Source: Thioalkalivibrio sp. ALE14 (GTDB taxonomy: Bacteria > Pseudomonadota > Gammaproteobacteria > Ectothiorhodospirales > Ectothiorhodospiraceae). From it: a stretch of 64,000 nucleotides of DNA. This document shows, piece by piece, positions 24,260-33,006 of this stretch (within the stretch, counting starts at the first letter, position 1; each line of letters starts with the position of its first letter). The notes beneath the pieces were generated by a model. That model was not told the origin of the DNA, made no database searches, and worked only from the letters and a program-made list of their open reading frames with translations. The translations under genes were made by a program, and so were the position numbers. The stretch spans positions 248,001-312,000 of the forward strand of contig NZ_AQXY01000031.1 in NCBI RefSeq assembly GCF_000376845.1. Direction: 5' to 3'.

Positions 24260-25668
24260 CCGGGCCCGGGCACACAACCGCCCCGAACCCCTCTGGCCTG
24301 GCACTGTTCACCGACCTCTACGAACTCACCATGCTCCAGGCCTACCACGAGGAGGGCCTGCACGAACCCGCGGTCTTCAGCCTGTTCGTGCGCCGCCTGC
24401 CGCACCGCCGCAACTACCTTCTGGCCTGCGGGCTGGACACCATCCTGGAACAGCTCGAAGGCCTGCGCTTCAAATCATCGGATCTCGACTACCTGGTCAG
24501 CCTCGAACGCTTCTCCGACCAGTTCCTGCGATGGCTTGAGGACTTCCGCTTCACCGGATCGGTCCACGCCGTACCCGAGGGCACGCCCGTCTTCGCCAAC
24601 GAACCCATCCTGGAGGTCACCGCCCCGCTCCCCGAGGCCCAGCTGATCGAGACCCTGGTGATGAACCAGATCCACCTGCAGACGGTTCAGGCCAGCAAGG
24701 CCGCCCGGCTGGTGACCGTCGCCGAGGGCCGGCGAGTGGTGGACTTCGGGGCCCGGCGCATGCACGGGCTGGATGCGGCGGTGAAGGGGGCGCGAGCCTT
24801 CCACGTCGCCGGCGTCGCCAGCACCTCCAACGTGCTGGCGGGCAAGCGGTACGGCGTACCGGTGAGCGGCACCATGGCCCACAGCTACATCCAGGCGCAC
24901 CATGACGAATCGGAGGCCTTCGCCGCCTTTGCCCGGCTCTATCCGGAGACCGTGCTGCTGGTCGATACCTACGATACGCTCGAAGGCGTGCGCCGGGTCA
25001 TCCAGCTGAGCCAGGAGCTGGGCGACGACTTCCGTGTACGCGCCGTGCGCCTGGATTCCGGCGACCTGGGAGCCCTGGCCCGACAGACCCGGACGATGCT
25101 GGATGACGCCGGGCTGCAACGGGTCGGGATCTTTGCCAGCGGCGGGCTCGACGAGTACGCCATCGGCGAGCTGCTGGCGGACGGTGCCCCGATCGACGCC
25201 TTCGGCGTCGGCACCAGCATGGGTATCTCCACCGACGTGCCCGACCTGGACATCGCCTACAAGCTGGCCGAATACGCCGGCGAGGGCCGCTTGAAGCTCT
25301 CCAGCGGCAAGCCCATCCTGCCAGGGGCCAAACAGATCTTTCGCCGCCATCAAGACGGCCTGTTCGCGGGCGACATCATCGGCCGCCAGGACGAAAACCA
25401 ACCCGGGGAGCCGTTACTGCAGCCGGTGATGCGCGAGGGCCAGCGCCTGCCCGCGCATCCTCGCGACCTGGACGTGCTGCGCAACCACGCCGCGCACCAA
25501 CTGGAACAACTCCCCCCCGCGATCCGCGCCGTCGAGCCCGCGGACACGCCCTACCCGGTGTCCGTCAGTCCGGCACTACAGGCACACCAGGATGCGGTCA
25601 CCCGCACCGTCCGGGCCCGATATGCGGCATCGGGCCAAGGGACACACGGAGGAAATGCCAATGACTGA
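24256..25668 (+). CDS. pncB: Nicotinate phosphoribosyltransferase
   Basis: A 470-residue enzyme that makes nicotinate mononucleotide from nicotinate and PRPP, the entry of the Preiss-Handler pathway. The N-terminus LFTDLYELTMLQAY is diagnostic, followed by FARRLP-type FVRRLPHRRNYLLACG, DFGARRMHG and VSGTMAHSYIQAH (catalytic His), and the PRPP/phosphate site FGVGTSMG. Length fits the bacterial PncB2 group. It overlaps the macro gene by 4 bases and the nicotinamidase by 8 bases. Confidence 0.93.
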   Translation: MTGPGHTTAPNPSGLALFTDLYELTMLQAYHEEGLHEPAVFSLFVRRLPHRRNYLLACGLDTILEQLEGLRFKSSDLDYLVSLERFSDQFLRWLEDFRFTGSVHAVPEGTPVFANEPILEVTAPLPEAQLIETLVMNQIHLQTVQASKAARLVTVAEGRRVVDFGARRMHGLDAAVKGARAFHVAGVASTSNVLAGKRYGVPVSGTMAHSYIQAHHDESEAFAAFARLYPETVLLVDTYDTLEGVRRVIQLSQELGDDFRVRAVRLDSGDLGALARQTRTMLDDAGLQRVGIFASGGLDEYAIGELLADGAPIDAFGVGTSMGISTDVPDLDIAYKLAEYAGEGRLKLSSGKPILPGAKQIFRRHQDGLFAGDIIGRQDENQPGEPLLQPVMREGQRLPAHPRDLDVLRNHAAHQLEQLPPAIRAVEPADTPYPVSVSPALQAHQDAVTRTVRARYAASGQGTHGGNAND

Positions 25669-26239
25669 AAACCCACGCGATCACCTGCAAACCGGGGACG
25701 CCTTGCTGGTCGTCGACGTGCAGAACGATTTCTGCCCCGGTGGCACCCTGGCCATCGACCACGGCGATACCGTGATCCCGGTCCTCAACCGCTGGCTGGA
25801 CGCGGCGGCTGCACTGGAAATTCCGGTCTACGCCTCGCGTGACTGGCATCCAGCCGGACACCCCAGCTTCGAGGAACAGGGCGGCCCCTGGCCTCCGCAC
25901 TGTCTGCAGGACGCTCCAGGGGCCCGATTCCATGCCGACCTCGCCCTGCCTGCGAACACGATCAAGGTCACCAAGGGGGTCCGTTTTGATCACGACCAGT
26001 ACTCAGCCTTCGACCAAACCGGTCTGGGAGAGGAGCTGCGCAAACGAGGCGTGACGAGGATCTGGCTGGGCGGCCTGGCCCTGGACGTCTGCGTGGCCGC
26101 AACGGCGCTGGACGCGCGCAAGGAGGGCTTTGCTGTTCACCTGATCCCGTATGCCTCGTTGCCGGTATCGCCGGAAGGCGGCACGGAGGCCCGAATGCAG
26201 ATGAAAGAGGCGGGCGTGGAGATCGCAGCGCATGGCTGA
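25661..26239 (+). CDS. pncA: Nicotinamidase
   Basis: A 192-residue isochorismatase-fold amidohydrolase converting nicotinamide to nicotinate. Catalytic Asp in LLVVDVQNDF, Lys in IKVTKGV, and Cys in LALDVCVAATALDA. The metal-site DWHPAGHPSF loop is present. ATG 25661 is chosen over 25655 because GGAGG (25648-25652) lies 8 bases upstream. It is the third gene of the NAD operon, overlapping pncB by 8 bases and the PRTase by 8 bases. Confidence 0.92.
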   Translation: MTENPRDHLQTGDALLVVDVQNDFCPGGTLAIDHGDTVIPVLNRWLDAAAALEIPVYASRDWHPAGHPSFEEQGGPWPPHCLQDAPGARFHADLALPANTIKVTKGVRFDHDQYSAFDQTGLGEELRKRGVTRIWLGGLALDVCVAATALDARKEGFAVHLIPYASLPVSPEGGTEARMQMKEAGVEIAAHG

Positions 26240-26849
26240 ACCCAGCAGGATACCGGTCCAGCTGATCACCGTGGACGAGGTGGTCCAGGCCGCCGACGAC
26301 CTGGCGCGGCAGATCCTGGCCAGCGACTTCCGTCCGGACTGTATCGTCGCCATCGCCCGGGGGGGCTTCATGCCGGCCCGCTTCCTGTGCGACTTCCTGC
26401 GCGTGCACAAACTACTCAGTCTCAAGGTCGAGCACTACACCTCGGGGGCCCGGGAAAAACAGGCGGCCGCGGTCACCGTCCCGCTCGCCGGCGACGTGCG
26501 CGGCGAGCGGGTCCTGCTGGTGGACGACGTCAACGACTCCGGGGATACCCTGGTGGCCGCCCGCCCCCACCTGGAGGGCTTCGGGCCGGCCACGGTGCGC
26601 ACCGCGGTGCTCCACGAAAAGGCGGGCACGAGCTGTCGCGCGGACTTCCACAGTCAGGCCGTTCGGGAATGGCGCTGGATCCTCTACCCCTGGGCCGTCA
26701 TCGAGGATGTCGGCCAGTTCGCCCGCGAGATGGACCCGCCCCCGGCCAGCCCCGCCGATCTGCACGCCCGCCTGCAGCGGGACTACGGCCTCGCGCTGAG
26801 CACCGCCGAGCTGGATCGCGTGATCCGCTACAACCGACTCGACTTCTGA
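26232..26849 (+). CDS. Purine-type phosphoribosyltransferase
   Basis: A 205-residue type I PRTase. The PRPP motif is [16 protein letters not shown] and the flexible-loop start is [11 protein letters not shown] after AIARGG. The substrate could be hypoxanthine, xanthine or guanine. Its place as the last gene of a macro-NAPRT-nicotinamidase operon (8-base overlap) suggests recycling of a base or ribose-phosphate released in NAD turnover, but this is inference. The C-terminal 40 residues extend beyond minimal HPRT. Confidence 0.82.
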   Translation: MAEPSRIPVQLITVDEVVQAADDLARQILASDFRPDCIVAIARGGFMPARFLCDFLRVHKLLSLKVEHYTSGAREKQAAAVTVPLAGDVRGERVLLVDDVNDSGDTLVAARPHLEGFGPATVRTAVLHEKAGTSCRADFHSQAVREWRWILYPWAVIEDVGQFAREMDPPPASPADLHARLQRDYGLALSTAELDRVIRYNRLDF

Positions 26850-26886
26850 TCGCACCGCGTTCGAGACCCCATCGCCGCGCACCCCC

Positions 26887-27011
26887 CGTCATTGCGAGGC
26901 CTCGCAGGCGTCACGGCAATCGGATGGAGGCACCACCGGATCCTCCGGGCCCCAGGAACCACCGGGGCCAACCCGGAGATCGCCGCGGTGCTGCGCGCCT
27001 CGCGATGACGG
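26887..27011. repeat. CGTCATTGCGAGG-type inverted repeat in the 319-bp gap before trpB
   Basis: CGTCATTGCGAGGC (26887-26900) and GCCTCGCGATGACG (26997-27010) form inverted ends of a 125-base segment that also contains GGCGTCACGGCAATC. This resembles the widespread CGTCATTGCGAGG intergenic repeats of proteobacteria. There is no gene in 26850-27168; the remaining bases up to trpB show no clear motif. Confidence 0.55.
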
Positions 27012-27168
27012 CGCGCATCTGCATCATGGCGAGTACCGCGTCAGTCGCCACCGGTTGCCGGTCCGACAGCCCGGGCTTGGCATCCCGCGCCGGGCGAAGG
27101 ATCATACGCCCTGGCGTCCGCGCGGCCGGACGCCCCTGATCGCAACCCATCCAGCAACGAGACCGCCC

Positions 27169-28365
27169 ATGTCGTATCTCAAGGATTTCCCCAACCCGGA
27201 AGGCTACTTCGGCGAATTCGGCGGCGCGTTCCTGCCGCCGGAACTGGAGCCGCATTTCGCCGAGATCAACCACGCCTACCGGACCCTCGCCCGCTCCGGT
27301 GATTTCCTGAACGAGCTGCGCTACATCCGCAAGCACTACCAGGGGCGTCCGACGCCGGTGTACTACGCCCACAACCTGAGCCGCTCGGTGGGCGCGCACA
27401 TCTTCCTCAAGCGCGAGGACCTGAACCACTCCGGCGCGCACAAGCTGAACCACTGCATGGGCGAGGCCCTGCTGGCCAAGCACATGGGCAAGAAGAAGCT
27501 GATCGCCGAGACCGGCGCCGGCCAGCACGGCGTGGCCCTGGCCACCGCCGCGGCCTACTTCGGCATGGAATGCGAGATCCACATGGGCGAGATCGACATC
27601 GCCAAGGAGGCCCCCAACGTCACCCGCATGAAACTGATGGGGGCCCAGGTGGTGCCCGTCTCCTTCGGCGGTCGCTCGCTGAAGGAGGCCGTGGATTCCG
27701 CCTTCCAGTCCTATCTCTCGCAGGCGGACGAGGCGCTGTTCGCGATCGGGTCCGTGGTCGGGCCGCACCCGTTCCCGCTGATGGTGCGCAACTTCCAGTC
27801 CGTGGTGGGCATCGAGGCGCGCGAGCAGTACCTGGAGATGAGCGGGGGCGAGCTCCCCGATCACGTGGTCGCCTGCGTCGGCGGCGGTTCCAACGCCATG
27901 GGCATGTTCGCCGGCTTCATCGAAGACGAACCGGTGCAGCTGAACGGGGTGGAGCCCCTGGGGCGCGGCACCAAGCTGGGCGAGCACTCCGCCACCATGA
28001 CCTACGGCAAGCCGGGCATGATCCACGGCTTCAAGTGCATGCTGCTAGCCGACGAGGAAGGCAACCCGGCCCCGGTCCATTCCATCGCCTCCGGCCTGGA
28101 CTATCCCGGCGTCGGCCCGGAACACTCCTACCTGAAGACCACCGAACGCGTCGCCTACCACGCCATCAATGACGACGAGACCCTGGACGCCTTCTACCAG
28201 CTATCGCGTACCGAGGGAATCATCCCGGCGCTGGAGAGCGCCCATGCCGTCGCCTGGGCCATGAAGCACGGCCGCGAGAACCCGGGCACAACCATCCTGG
28301 CCAACCTTTCCGGACGCGGCGACAAGGACATCGACTACGTTGCCCGCGAATTCGGCCACGGCTGA
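27169..28365 (+). CDS. trpB: Tryptophan synthase beta chain, stand-alone copy
   Basis: A 398-residue PLP enzyme that condenses indole with serine. The Schiff-base Lys is in [12 protein letters not shown], the phosphate-binding loop is [12 protein letters not shown], and [10 protein letters not shown] ends the fold as in TrpB1. Length matches TrpB1 (about 395). The ATG at 27169 gives the usual [12 protein letters not shown] start. No trpA or trpF is in the window. A free-standing second TrpB or a separated housekeeping gene are both possible. Confidence 0.92.
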   Translation: MSYLKDFPNPEGYFGEFGGAFLPPELEPHFAEINHAYRTLARSGDFLNELRYIRKHYQGRPTPVYYAHNLSRSVGAHIFLKREDLNHSGAHKLNHCMGEALLAKHMGKKKLIAETGAGQHGVALATAAAYFGMECEIHMGEIDIAKEAPNVTRMKLMGAQVVPVSFGGRSLKEAVDSAFQSYLSQADEALFAIGSVVGPHPFPLMVRNFQSVVGIEAREQYLEMSGGELPDHVVACVGGGSNAMGMFAGFIEDEPVQLNGVEPLGRGTKLGEHSATMTYGKPGMIHGFKCMLLADEEGNPAPVHSIASGLDYPGVGPEHSYLKTTERVAYHAINDDETLDAFYQLSRTEGIIPALESAHAVAWAMKHGRENPGTTILANLSGRGDKDIDYVAREFGHG

Positions 28366-28464
28366 TCCCGCTCCCCAGCGGACCCGGACAGCCAGCCCCG
28401 CGGAACTTCGCGCCCCTTGGTGGCAGTCTCAATCCTGTTGGCCACCCCGAGGCGAGTACAGAAA

Positions 28465-28731
28465 ATGGCAGGTGGATGGGCGAAGGATGGCGCGGAGCAG
28501 GAGCAGATCGACCACACGGTCGAGGATGCCCTGCAGCGGGTGCGCAGCCAGATCCCGGCCGGCGAGAGCCTGGCGGAGTGCGAGGAGTGCGGCGCACCGA
28601 TTCCCGAAGGTCGGCGCCGGGCCCTGCCGGGCGTTCGCCTGTGCGTGACCTGCCAGGAGGCCCGGGACAGCGAACAGCAGGCCACGGGCCCCTACAACCG
28701 GCGGGCCTCCAAGGACAGCCAGCTGCGCTAG
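28465..28731 (+). CDS. DksA/TraR-type C4 zinc-finger protein
   Basis: An 88-residue protein with the TraR/DksA zinc finger: CEECGAPIPEGRR, then LPGVRLCVTCQEA (four Cys). The N-terminal half is a short helical segment rather than the long DksA coiled coil, as in YbiI/TraR-like proteins that bind the RNA polymerase secondary channel. The ATG at 28465 is preceded by GAGG at 12 bases. Its TAG stop is the first base triplet of repeat element C (CTAG|GGAAAC). Confidence 0.82.
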   Translation: MAGGWAKDGAEQEQIDHTVEDALQRVRSQIPAGESLAECEECGAPIPEGRRRALPGVRLCVTCQEARDSEQQATGPYNRRASKDSQLR

Positions 28732-29043
28732 GGAAACACTGATCAATGTACGCACTCGCGTTGGTACCCCAGGTTTTCCGAGACCAGGCGCGTCGTGCAG
28801 CGGGTAGTGGTTCTACCCGCCCGTTTTTGATGACTTCGGGGCGCAACGCAGGATCGGGGAATCTGGGGTGCCAACCCCGCGAGCCATTGAAAGCAGGGGC
28901 TCGGCCGCCCGTTGTTGATCAAAAACGGGCGCGCGCACGGCGTTGCGGCTCCCTTGTGCAGAATGACTGCACGGCCGTCACTGCGCCTTGTTCGCACGCA
29001 AAAGCGACTCGAGCGCGAGCGTGTACATTGATCAGTGTTTCCC
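28731..29043. repeat. Palindromic element, full copy C (313 bp), inverted
   Basis: Left end GGGAAACACTGATCAATGTACG and right end ...CAGTGTTTCCC, in opposite orientation to A. Apical stems CGGGTAG/CTACCCG (28801-28819, loop TGGTT) and GTGCAG/CTGCAC (28956-28972, loop AATGA). Two extra arms (CCCGTTTTTGATG and TGATCAAAAACGGG, about 28820 and 28915) explain the extra 32 bases. The first apical stem differs from A/D by a paired change (CCGGTAG/CTACCGG to CGGGTAG/CTACCCG). Flanks: CTAG left, CTAAG right. Confidence 0.85.
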
Positions 29044-29053
29044 TAAGGCTCTT

Positions 29054-29359
29054 CTACAGGTACTTCATCCGCGCCCGCAGGGCCGCCGGATCGGAGACCA
29101 CATCCTTCAGGCTGCCCCCATCCCCGGCGCTCCCGATCACCACTCCCTTGCCGGAGACCGGGATCACGCTGTCGATCTGAAAGCGCCCGGTGGTCCCGCG
29201 CAGGAAGCACTCCTCGTCGAAGAACAGGCGATCACCGTCGGGCCCGATCTCGTCCGACTCGAGCGTCTCGTACCCGATCAGCCGCGCGATGTCCTCGCGG
29301 CCCTCGACATCCACCGCTTCGATCGTCTGCTGCTCCGGGTCAATCAACAAGGCCTTCAT
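29054..29359 (-). CDS. Conserved-looking hypothetical protein
   Basis: A 101-residue acidic protein that I do not recognise. It starts MKALLIDPEQQTIEAVDV and has GRFQIDSVIPVSGKGVVIG in the middle, with a predicted alpha/beta pattern and no signal peptide or membrane helix. ATG 29359 has AGGGGA 6 bases upstream, a strong ribosome site, so it is a real gene. It is convergent with the DksA-like gene across element C and divergent from the deacetylase. Confidence 0.65.
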   Translation of the reverse strand: MKALLIDPEQQTIEAVDVEGREDIARLIGYETLESDEIGPDGDRLFFDEECFLRGTTGRFQIDSVIPVSGKGVVIGSAGDGGSLKDVVSDPAALRARMKYL

Positions 29360-29485
29360 TCGGTTCCCCTCTGCCTGGACGGTTCAAGTGGCTCCTACCG
29401 TACCGGCCCCACCTCCGCAAGACCACCGCATCGACAACTCCCACGCCCCCTATACTCACAACAGGTGCCCGGCGGAGACCTTCGC

Positions 29486-30421
29486 ATGACCCAGACGGCC
29501 TACATCTCGCATCCCGACTGTCTCCTGCATGATCCGGGACCGCACCACCCCGAGCGGCCGGGGCGCCTGCACGCCGTGCGCAACGCGCTGCTCGACGAAG
29601 GCCTGCTGGAAGGCCTCTGTCTGCTCGACGCCCCGCAAGCGTCCGACGCGCAACTGCAGCGGGTTCACACGCCGGCGCATGTCGCCCGGATTCGCGCCAG
29701 AGCCCCCGCTACTGGGGAAACGGCCATGCTCGACCCGGATACCGCCATGGGCGCGCATTCCCTTGGGGCCGCCCTGCGTGCTGCCGGTGCCGGTATCGAG
29801 GGCGTGCGTGCCGTCATGGAACGAGAGGCGGACAACGTCTTCTGCGCCGTTCGACCGCCCGGCCATCACGCCGAACGCGACCGCGCGATGGGCTTCTGCC
29901 TGTTCAACAACGTGGCGGTGGCGGCCGCCCATGCGCTCGAACACTACGCACTCGCGCGCGCCGCCATCGCCGACTTCGATGTCCACCACGGCAACGGCAC
30001 CGAGGACATCTTCCGCGACGATCCGCGGGTGCTCTACTGCTCCAGCTTCCAGCACCCGTTCTATCCCGACACGCCCTGCGCCGAACGCGACCATCTGGTC
30101 CACACCCCCCTTGCCGCCGGCACCGACGGCGCGGGCTTTCGCGCGGCGATCGAGCGCGACTGGCTCCCGGCGCTGGATCGTTTCGCACCCGAGCTGGTGC
30201 TCGTCTCGGCCGGATTCGATGGCCACCATGACGATCCCCTTGCGGGCCTGGCCCTGGTCGAGGACGACTTTGCCTGGGTCACGCAGATGCTTGCCGGGGT
30301 GGCAGCACGACATGCCGGTGGGCGCCTGGTCTCCATGCTGGAGGGCGGCTACGACCTCCCCTCCCTCGGACGCAGCGCGGCGGCCCATGTCCGTGCGCTC
30401 TGCGAGGCACCCCGGTACTGA
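29486..30421 (+). CDS. Histone-deacetylase-like protein
   Basis: A 311-residue arginase/deacetylase-fold enzyme of the class II HDAC/acetoin-utilisation type. Zn site and active His are in RPPGHHAERDRAMGFC and ADFDVHHGNGTEDIF, with the second metal Asp in SAGFDGHHDDPLAG and the Tyr-loop GGYDLPSLG. All catalytic residues are present, so it is probably active on acetyl-lysine or acetylpolyamines. ATG 29486. Confidence 0.9.
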   Translation: MTQTAYISHPDCLLHDPGPHHPERPGRLHAVRNALLDEGLLEGLCLLDAPQASDAQLQRVHTPAHVARIRARAPATGETAMLDPDTAMGAHSLGAALRAAGAGIEGVRAVMEREADNVFCAVRPPGHHAERDRAMGFCLFNNVAVAAAHALEHYALARAAIADFDVHHGNGTEDIFRDDPRVLYCSSFQHPFYPDTPCAERDHLVHTPLAAGTDGAGFRAAIERDWLPALDRFAPELVLVSAGFDGHHDDPLAGLALVEDDFAWVTQMLAGVAARHAGGRLVSMLEGGYDLPSLGRSAAAHVRALCEAPRY

Positions 30422-30480
30422 GGCCGAGGAAGGCGGATCCCGCGCATCACGCCGGCAAAACGAGGAGCACACAAACGCTT

Positions 30481-30509
30481 TTGCATTCTGGTTTTTCACC
30501 GTCTTTAAT
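30481..30509 (+). promoter_or_regulatory. Candidate promoter of the BCCT transporter gene
   Basis: TTGCAT (30481-30486), 17 bases, TTTAAT (30504-30509): a fair sigma-70 pattern 67 bases upstream of the GTG. A GTTGCC/GGCAAC hairpin (30517-30546) lies in the would-be leader and could play a regulatory part; unproven. Confidence 0.5.
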
Positions 30510-30575
30510 CCACGGAGTTGCCGTGCCGACCCGTTGGGCGGGCAACGCAAAAAAACAAGATCCAAGGAGGCGAAG

Positions 30576-32195
30576 GTGAGCGAGAATCCGCAAGACCTCG
30601 AACAGCAGAAAAAGGAACTGCAAGCCGAATACGACACCGACCACGAGATTGGCGAGCAGAACATCAACCCGCTGGGACTGGACCTGCACAACCCGGTCTT
30701 CGCGGTCAGCGCGCTGCTGATTGTCGTATTTGTCATCCTGTCCCTGGTCTTCCCGGAGCAGGCCAACGAGAATCTTGACGCCACGCGCCAGTGGATCGGC
30801 CGTACCTTCGACTGGCTGTTCCTGTCGGCCGGCAACATCTTCGTCCTGTTCTGCCTGGCCCTGATCATCCTGCCCATCGGGCGCATCCGCATCGGCGGGC
30901 AGGATGCCAAGCCGGAATTCTCGGTGATCTCATGGTTCTCCATGCTGTTCGCCGCCGGCATGGGCATCGGCCTGATGTTCTGGAGCGTGGCGGAACCGGT
31001 CGGCTACTTCACCGAATGGTTCGGCACGCCACTGGGCATCGAGGGCGGGACCGAGGCGTCCCGGCAGGCCGCCCTGGGCGCCACCATGTATCACTGGGGT
31101 CTGCACCCCTGGGCGATCTATGCGGTCGTCGGCCTGGCGCTCGCCTTCTTCGCCTACAACAAGGGCCTGCCGCTGACCATCCGTTCGGCGTTCTATCCCA
31201 TCCTCGGCGAACGGGTGTGGGGGCCGATCGGCCACGTGATCGACATCCTCGCCGTACTGGCCACCATGTTCGGCCTGGCCACCTCGCTGGGCCTGGGCGC
31301 GCAGCAGGCCGCCTCGGGCATGGAATTCCTGTTCGGCATCGATGCCGGCCTGAACACGCAGGTCGCCATCATCATCGGCGTGACCATCATCGCCCTGCTG
31401 TCGATCATGCGCGGCATCCATGGCGGCGTGAAGGTCCTCAGCAACATCAACCTGCTGTTCGCGGCCCTGCTGTTGCTGTTCGTGATGGTGGCCGGGGGCA
31501 TCCTCGCCTTCCTCGCCAATGTCGGCACCACCGTCAGCGGCTACGTCCAGCACATCATTCCCCTCAGCAACCCGGTCGGGCGCGAGGACGAGACCTTCTA
31601 TCACGCCTGGACCATCTTCTTCTGGGCCTGGTGGATCTCCTGGTCACCGTTCGTCGGCATGTTCATCGCGCGGGTCTCCCGCGGCCGCACCGTACGCCAG
31701 TTCGTGACCGCCGTACTGCTGGTGCCAACCCTGGTCACCGTGGTCTGGATGAGCGCCTTCGGGGGTTCCGGGCTGGCCCAGGCGCGGGACGGCATCGGGG
31801 CCCTGGCAGACGGCATCTCCGACTCCTCCCTGGCCCTGTTCCAGATGCTGGAGCACCTGCCGTTCACCGCCATCACCTCGTTCCTGGCGATCGCCCTGGT
31901 ACTGGTGTTCTTCATCACCTCCTCGGACTCGGGCTCCCTGGTGATCGACGCCATCACCTCGGGCGGGAAGACCGATGCCCCGCAGTCCCAGCGCCTGTTC
32001 TGGGCCACCACCGAGGGCGTGGTCGCCGGGGTTCTGCTGGCGGTCGGTGGCGCCGCGGCGCTCAGCGCCCTGCAGGCCGGCGCCGTCAGTACCGGTCTTC
32101 CGTTTGTCATCGTGCTGCTGCTGATGTGCGTCAGCCTGATGAAGGGGCTGTTCCACGAACTGGCCCTGATCCGCATCGAGGAGGCGAAGACCTGA
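30576..32195 (+). CDS. BCCT-family betaine/choline/carnitine transporter
   Basis: A 539-residue sodium- or proton-coupled uptake system for compatible solutes. A hydrophilic N-terminal tail of about 40 residues precedes 12 predicted helices. BCCT signatures are GIGLMFWSVAEPVGYF, MYHWGLHPWAIYAVVG and the Trp-rich FFWAWWISWSPFVGMFIARVSRGRT. GTG 30576 has AAGGAGG 5 bases upstream, a strong site. Glycine betaine is the likely substrate for a halophile, but the specificity is not read from sequence. It ends at a strong terminator (32247-32277). Confidence 0.92.
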   Translation: MSENPQDLEQQKKELQAEYDTDHEIGEQNINPLGLDLHNPVFAVSALLIVVFVILSLVFPEQANENLDATRQWIGRTFDWLFLSAGNIFVLFCLALIILPIGRIRIGGQDAKPEFSVISWFSMLFAAGMGIGLMFWSVAEPVGYFTEWFGTPLGIEGGTEASRQAALGATMYHWGLHPWAIYAVVGLALAFFAYNKGLPLTIRSAFYPILGERVWGPIGHVIDILAVLATMFGLATSLGLGAQQAASGMEFLFGIDAGLNTQVAIIIGVTIIALLSIMRGIHGGVKVLSNINLLFAALLLLFVMVAGGILAFLANVGTTVSGYVQHIIPLSNPVGREDETFYHAWTIFFWAWWISWSPFVGMFIARVSRGRTVRQFVTAVLLVPTLVTVVWMSAFGGSGLAQARDGIGALADGISDSSLALFQMLEHLPFTAITSFLAIALVLVFFITSSDSGSLVIDAITSGGKTDAPQSQRLFWATTEGVVAGVLLAVGGAAALSALQAGAVSTGLPFVIVLLLMCVSLMKGLFHELALIRIEEAKT

Positions 32196-32246
32196 CGCCC
32201 GCCTTCGCCCGGGTCGCCGCCACCGGCCATCCAGGTGCTAACCCGC

Positions 32247-32277
32247 CCCCGCCCGGCCGCGGCCGGGCGGGGTTTTT
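32247..32277 (+). terminator. Rho-independent terminator after the BCCT gene
   Basis: A perfect 12-base stem CCCCGCCCGGCC/GGCCGGGCGGGG around a two-base turn, followed at once by TTTTT, 51 bases after the stop codon. Confidence 0.9.
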
Positions 32278-32349
32278 CGTTTCGGGACAGCCGCCCCCGG
32301 AATCGGGCATCCTCTCGCGGATGGACCCGCATGCCCCGCCATTCCTTAC

Positions 32350-32922
32350 ATGAGCCTGCGTCACGCGATCGCGAGACACCCATTGCTGGCCGGCCTGGCC
32401 TTTCAGGCCGCACTGATCCCGGTCGCCCTGATCCTGGCTCGGGTGGCTGGCATCCCGCTCGCCGAGCGGACCGACTGGACCCTGGAGGCCGTGGCCCTTG
32501 GCGCCCTGGCCGTGCTCCCCATGCTGATGCTGCTGGGTGCACTCGCGATCAGCGGCTGGGAGCCCTACCGCGCACTGGCCGACCAGGTGCGGGATTTCGT
32601 GCATCAGTTGTTTCGCCATGCCCTGCCCGGTGCCGTACTGCTGATCTCCATCCTCGCCGGCGTGGGCGAGGAGCTGCTGGTGCGAGGCGTGCTCCAGGGC
32701 TGGCTGACCGAACGCTGGTCCGCCGAGTGGGCCATCGTCGGCGCGGCGGTGGTCTTTGGACTGGCCCACTCCATCAGCCGCCTGTATTTCGTGTTCGCCA
32801 CGATCATCGGGCTGTACCTCGGAGTCCTGTACCACCTGACCGGCAACCTGCTGGTGGTGATCGTCACCCACGCCCTGTATGACTGGATCGTGATCCACCT
32901 GTACCTGCGGTCGCGCAGCTGA
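32350..32922 (+). CDS. CPBP-family intramembrane metalloprotease
   Basis: A 190-residue membrane protein of the CAAX protease/bacteriocin-processing (Abi) family. About six helices. The metal-site motifs are GVGEELLVRGVLQG (EExxxR), FGLAHSISR and the third His in VTHALYDW. The ATG at 32350 begins the first hydrophobic region. The substrate is not known. Preceded by the BCCT terminator, so it has its own promoter. Confidence 0.86.
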   Translation: MSLRHAIARHPLLAGLAFQAALIPVALILARVAGIPLAERTDWTLEAVALGALAVLPMLMLLGALAISGWEPYRALADQVRDFVHQLFRHALPGAVLLISILAGVGEELLVRGVLQGWLTERWSAEWAIVGAAVVFGLAHSISRLYFVFATIIGLYLGVLYHLTGNLLVVIVTHALYDWIVIHLYLRSRS

Positions 32923-33006
32923 CCCCAGCGGCCCGCCACGCGCTCGAATTGCGCGCCCCTTCGGGCACGACGCATACTCGATGAATGCCCGATCGCGACC
33001 GACCCC

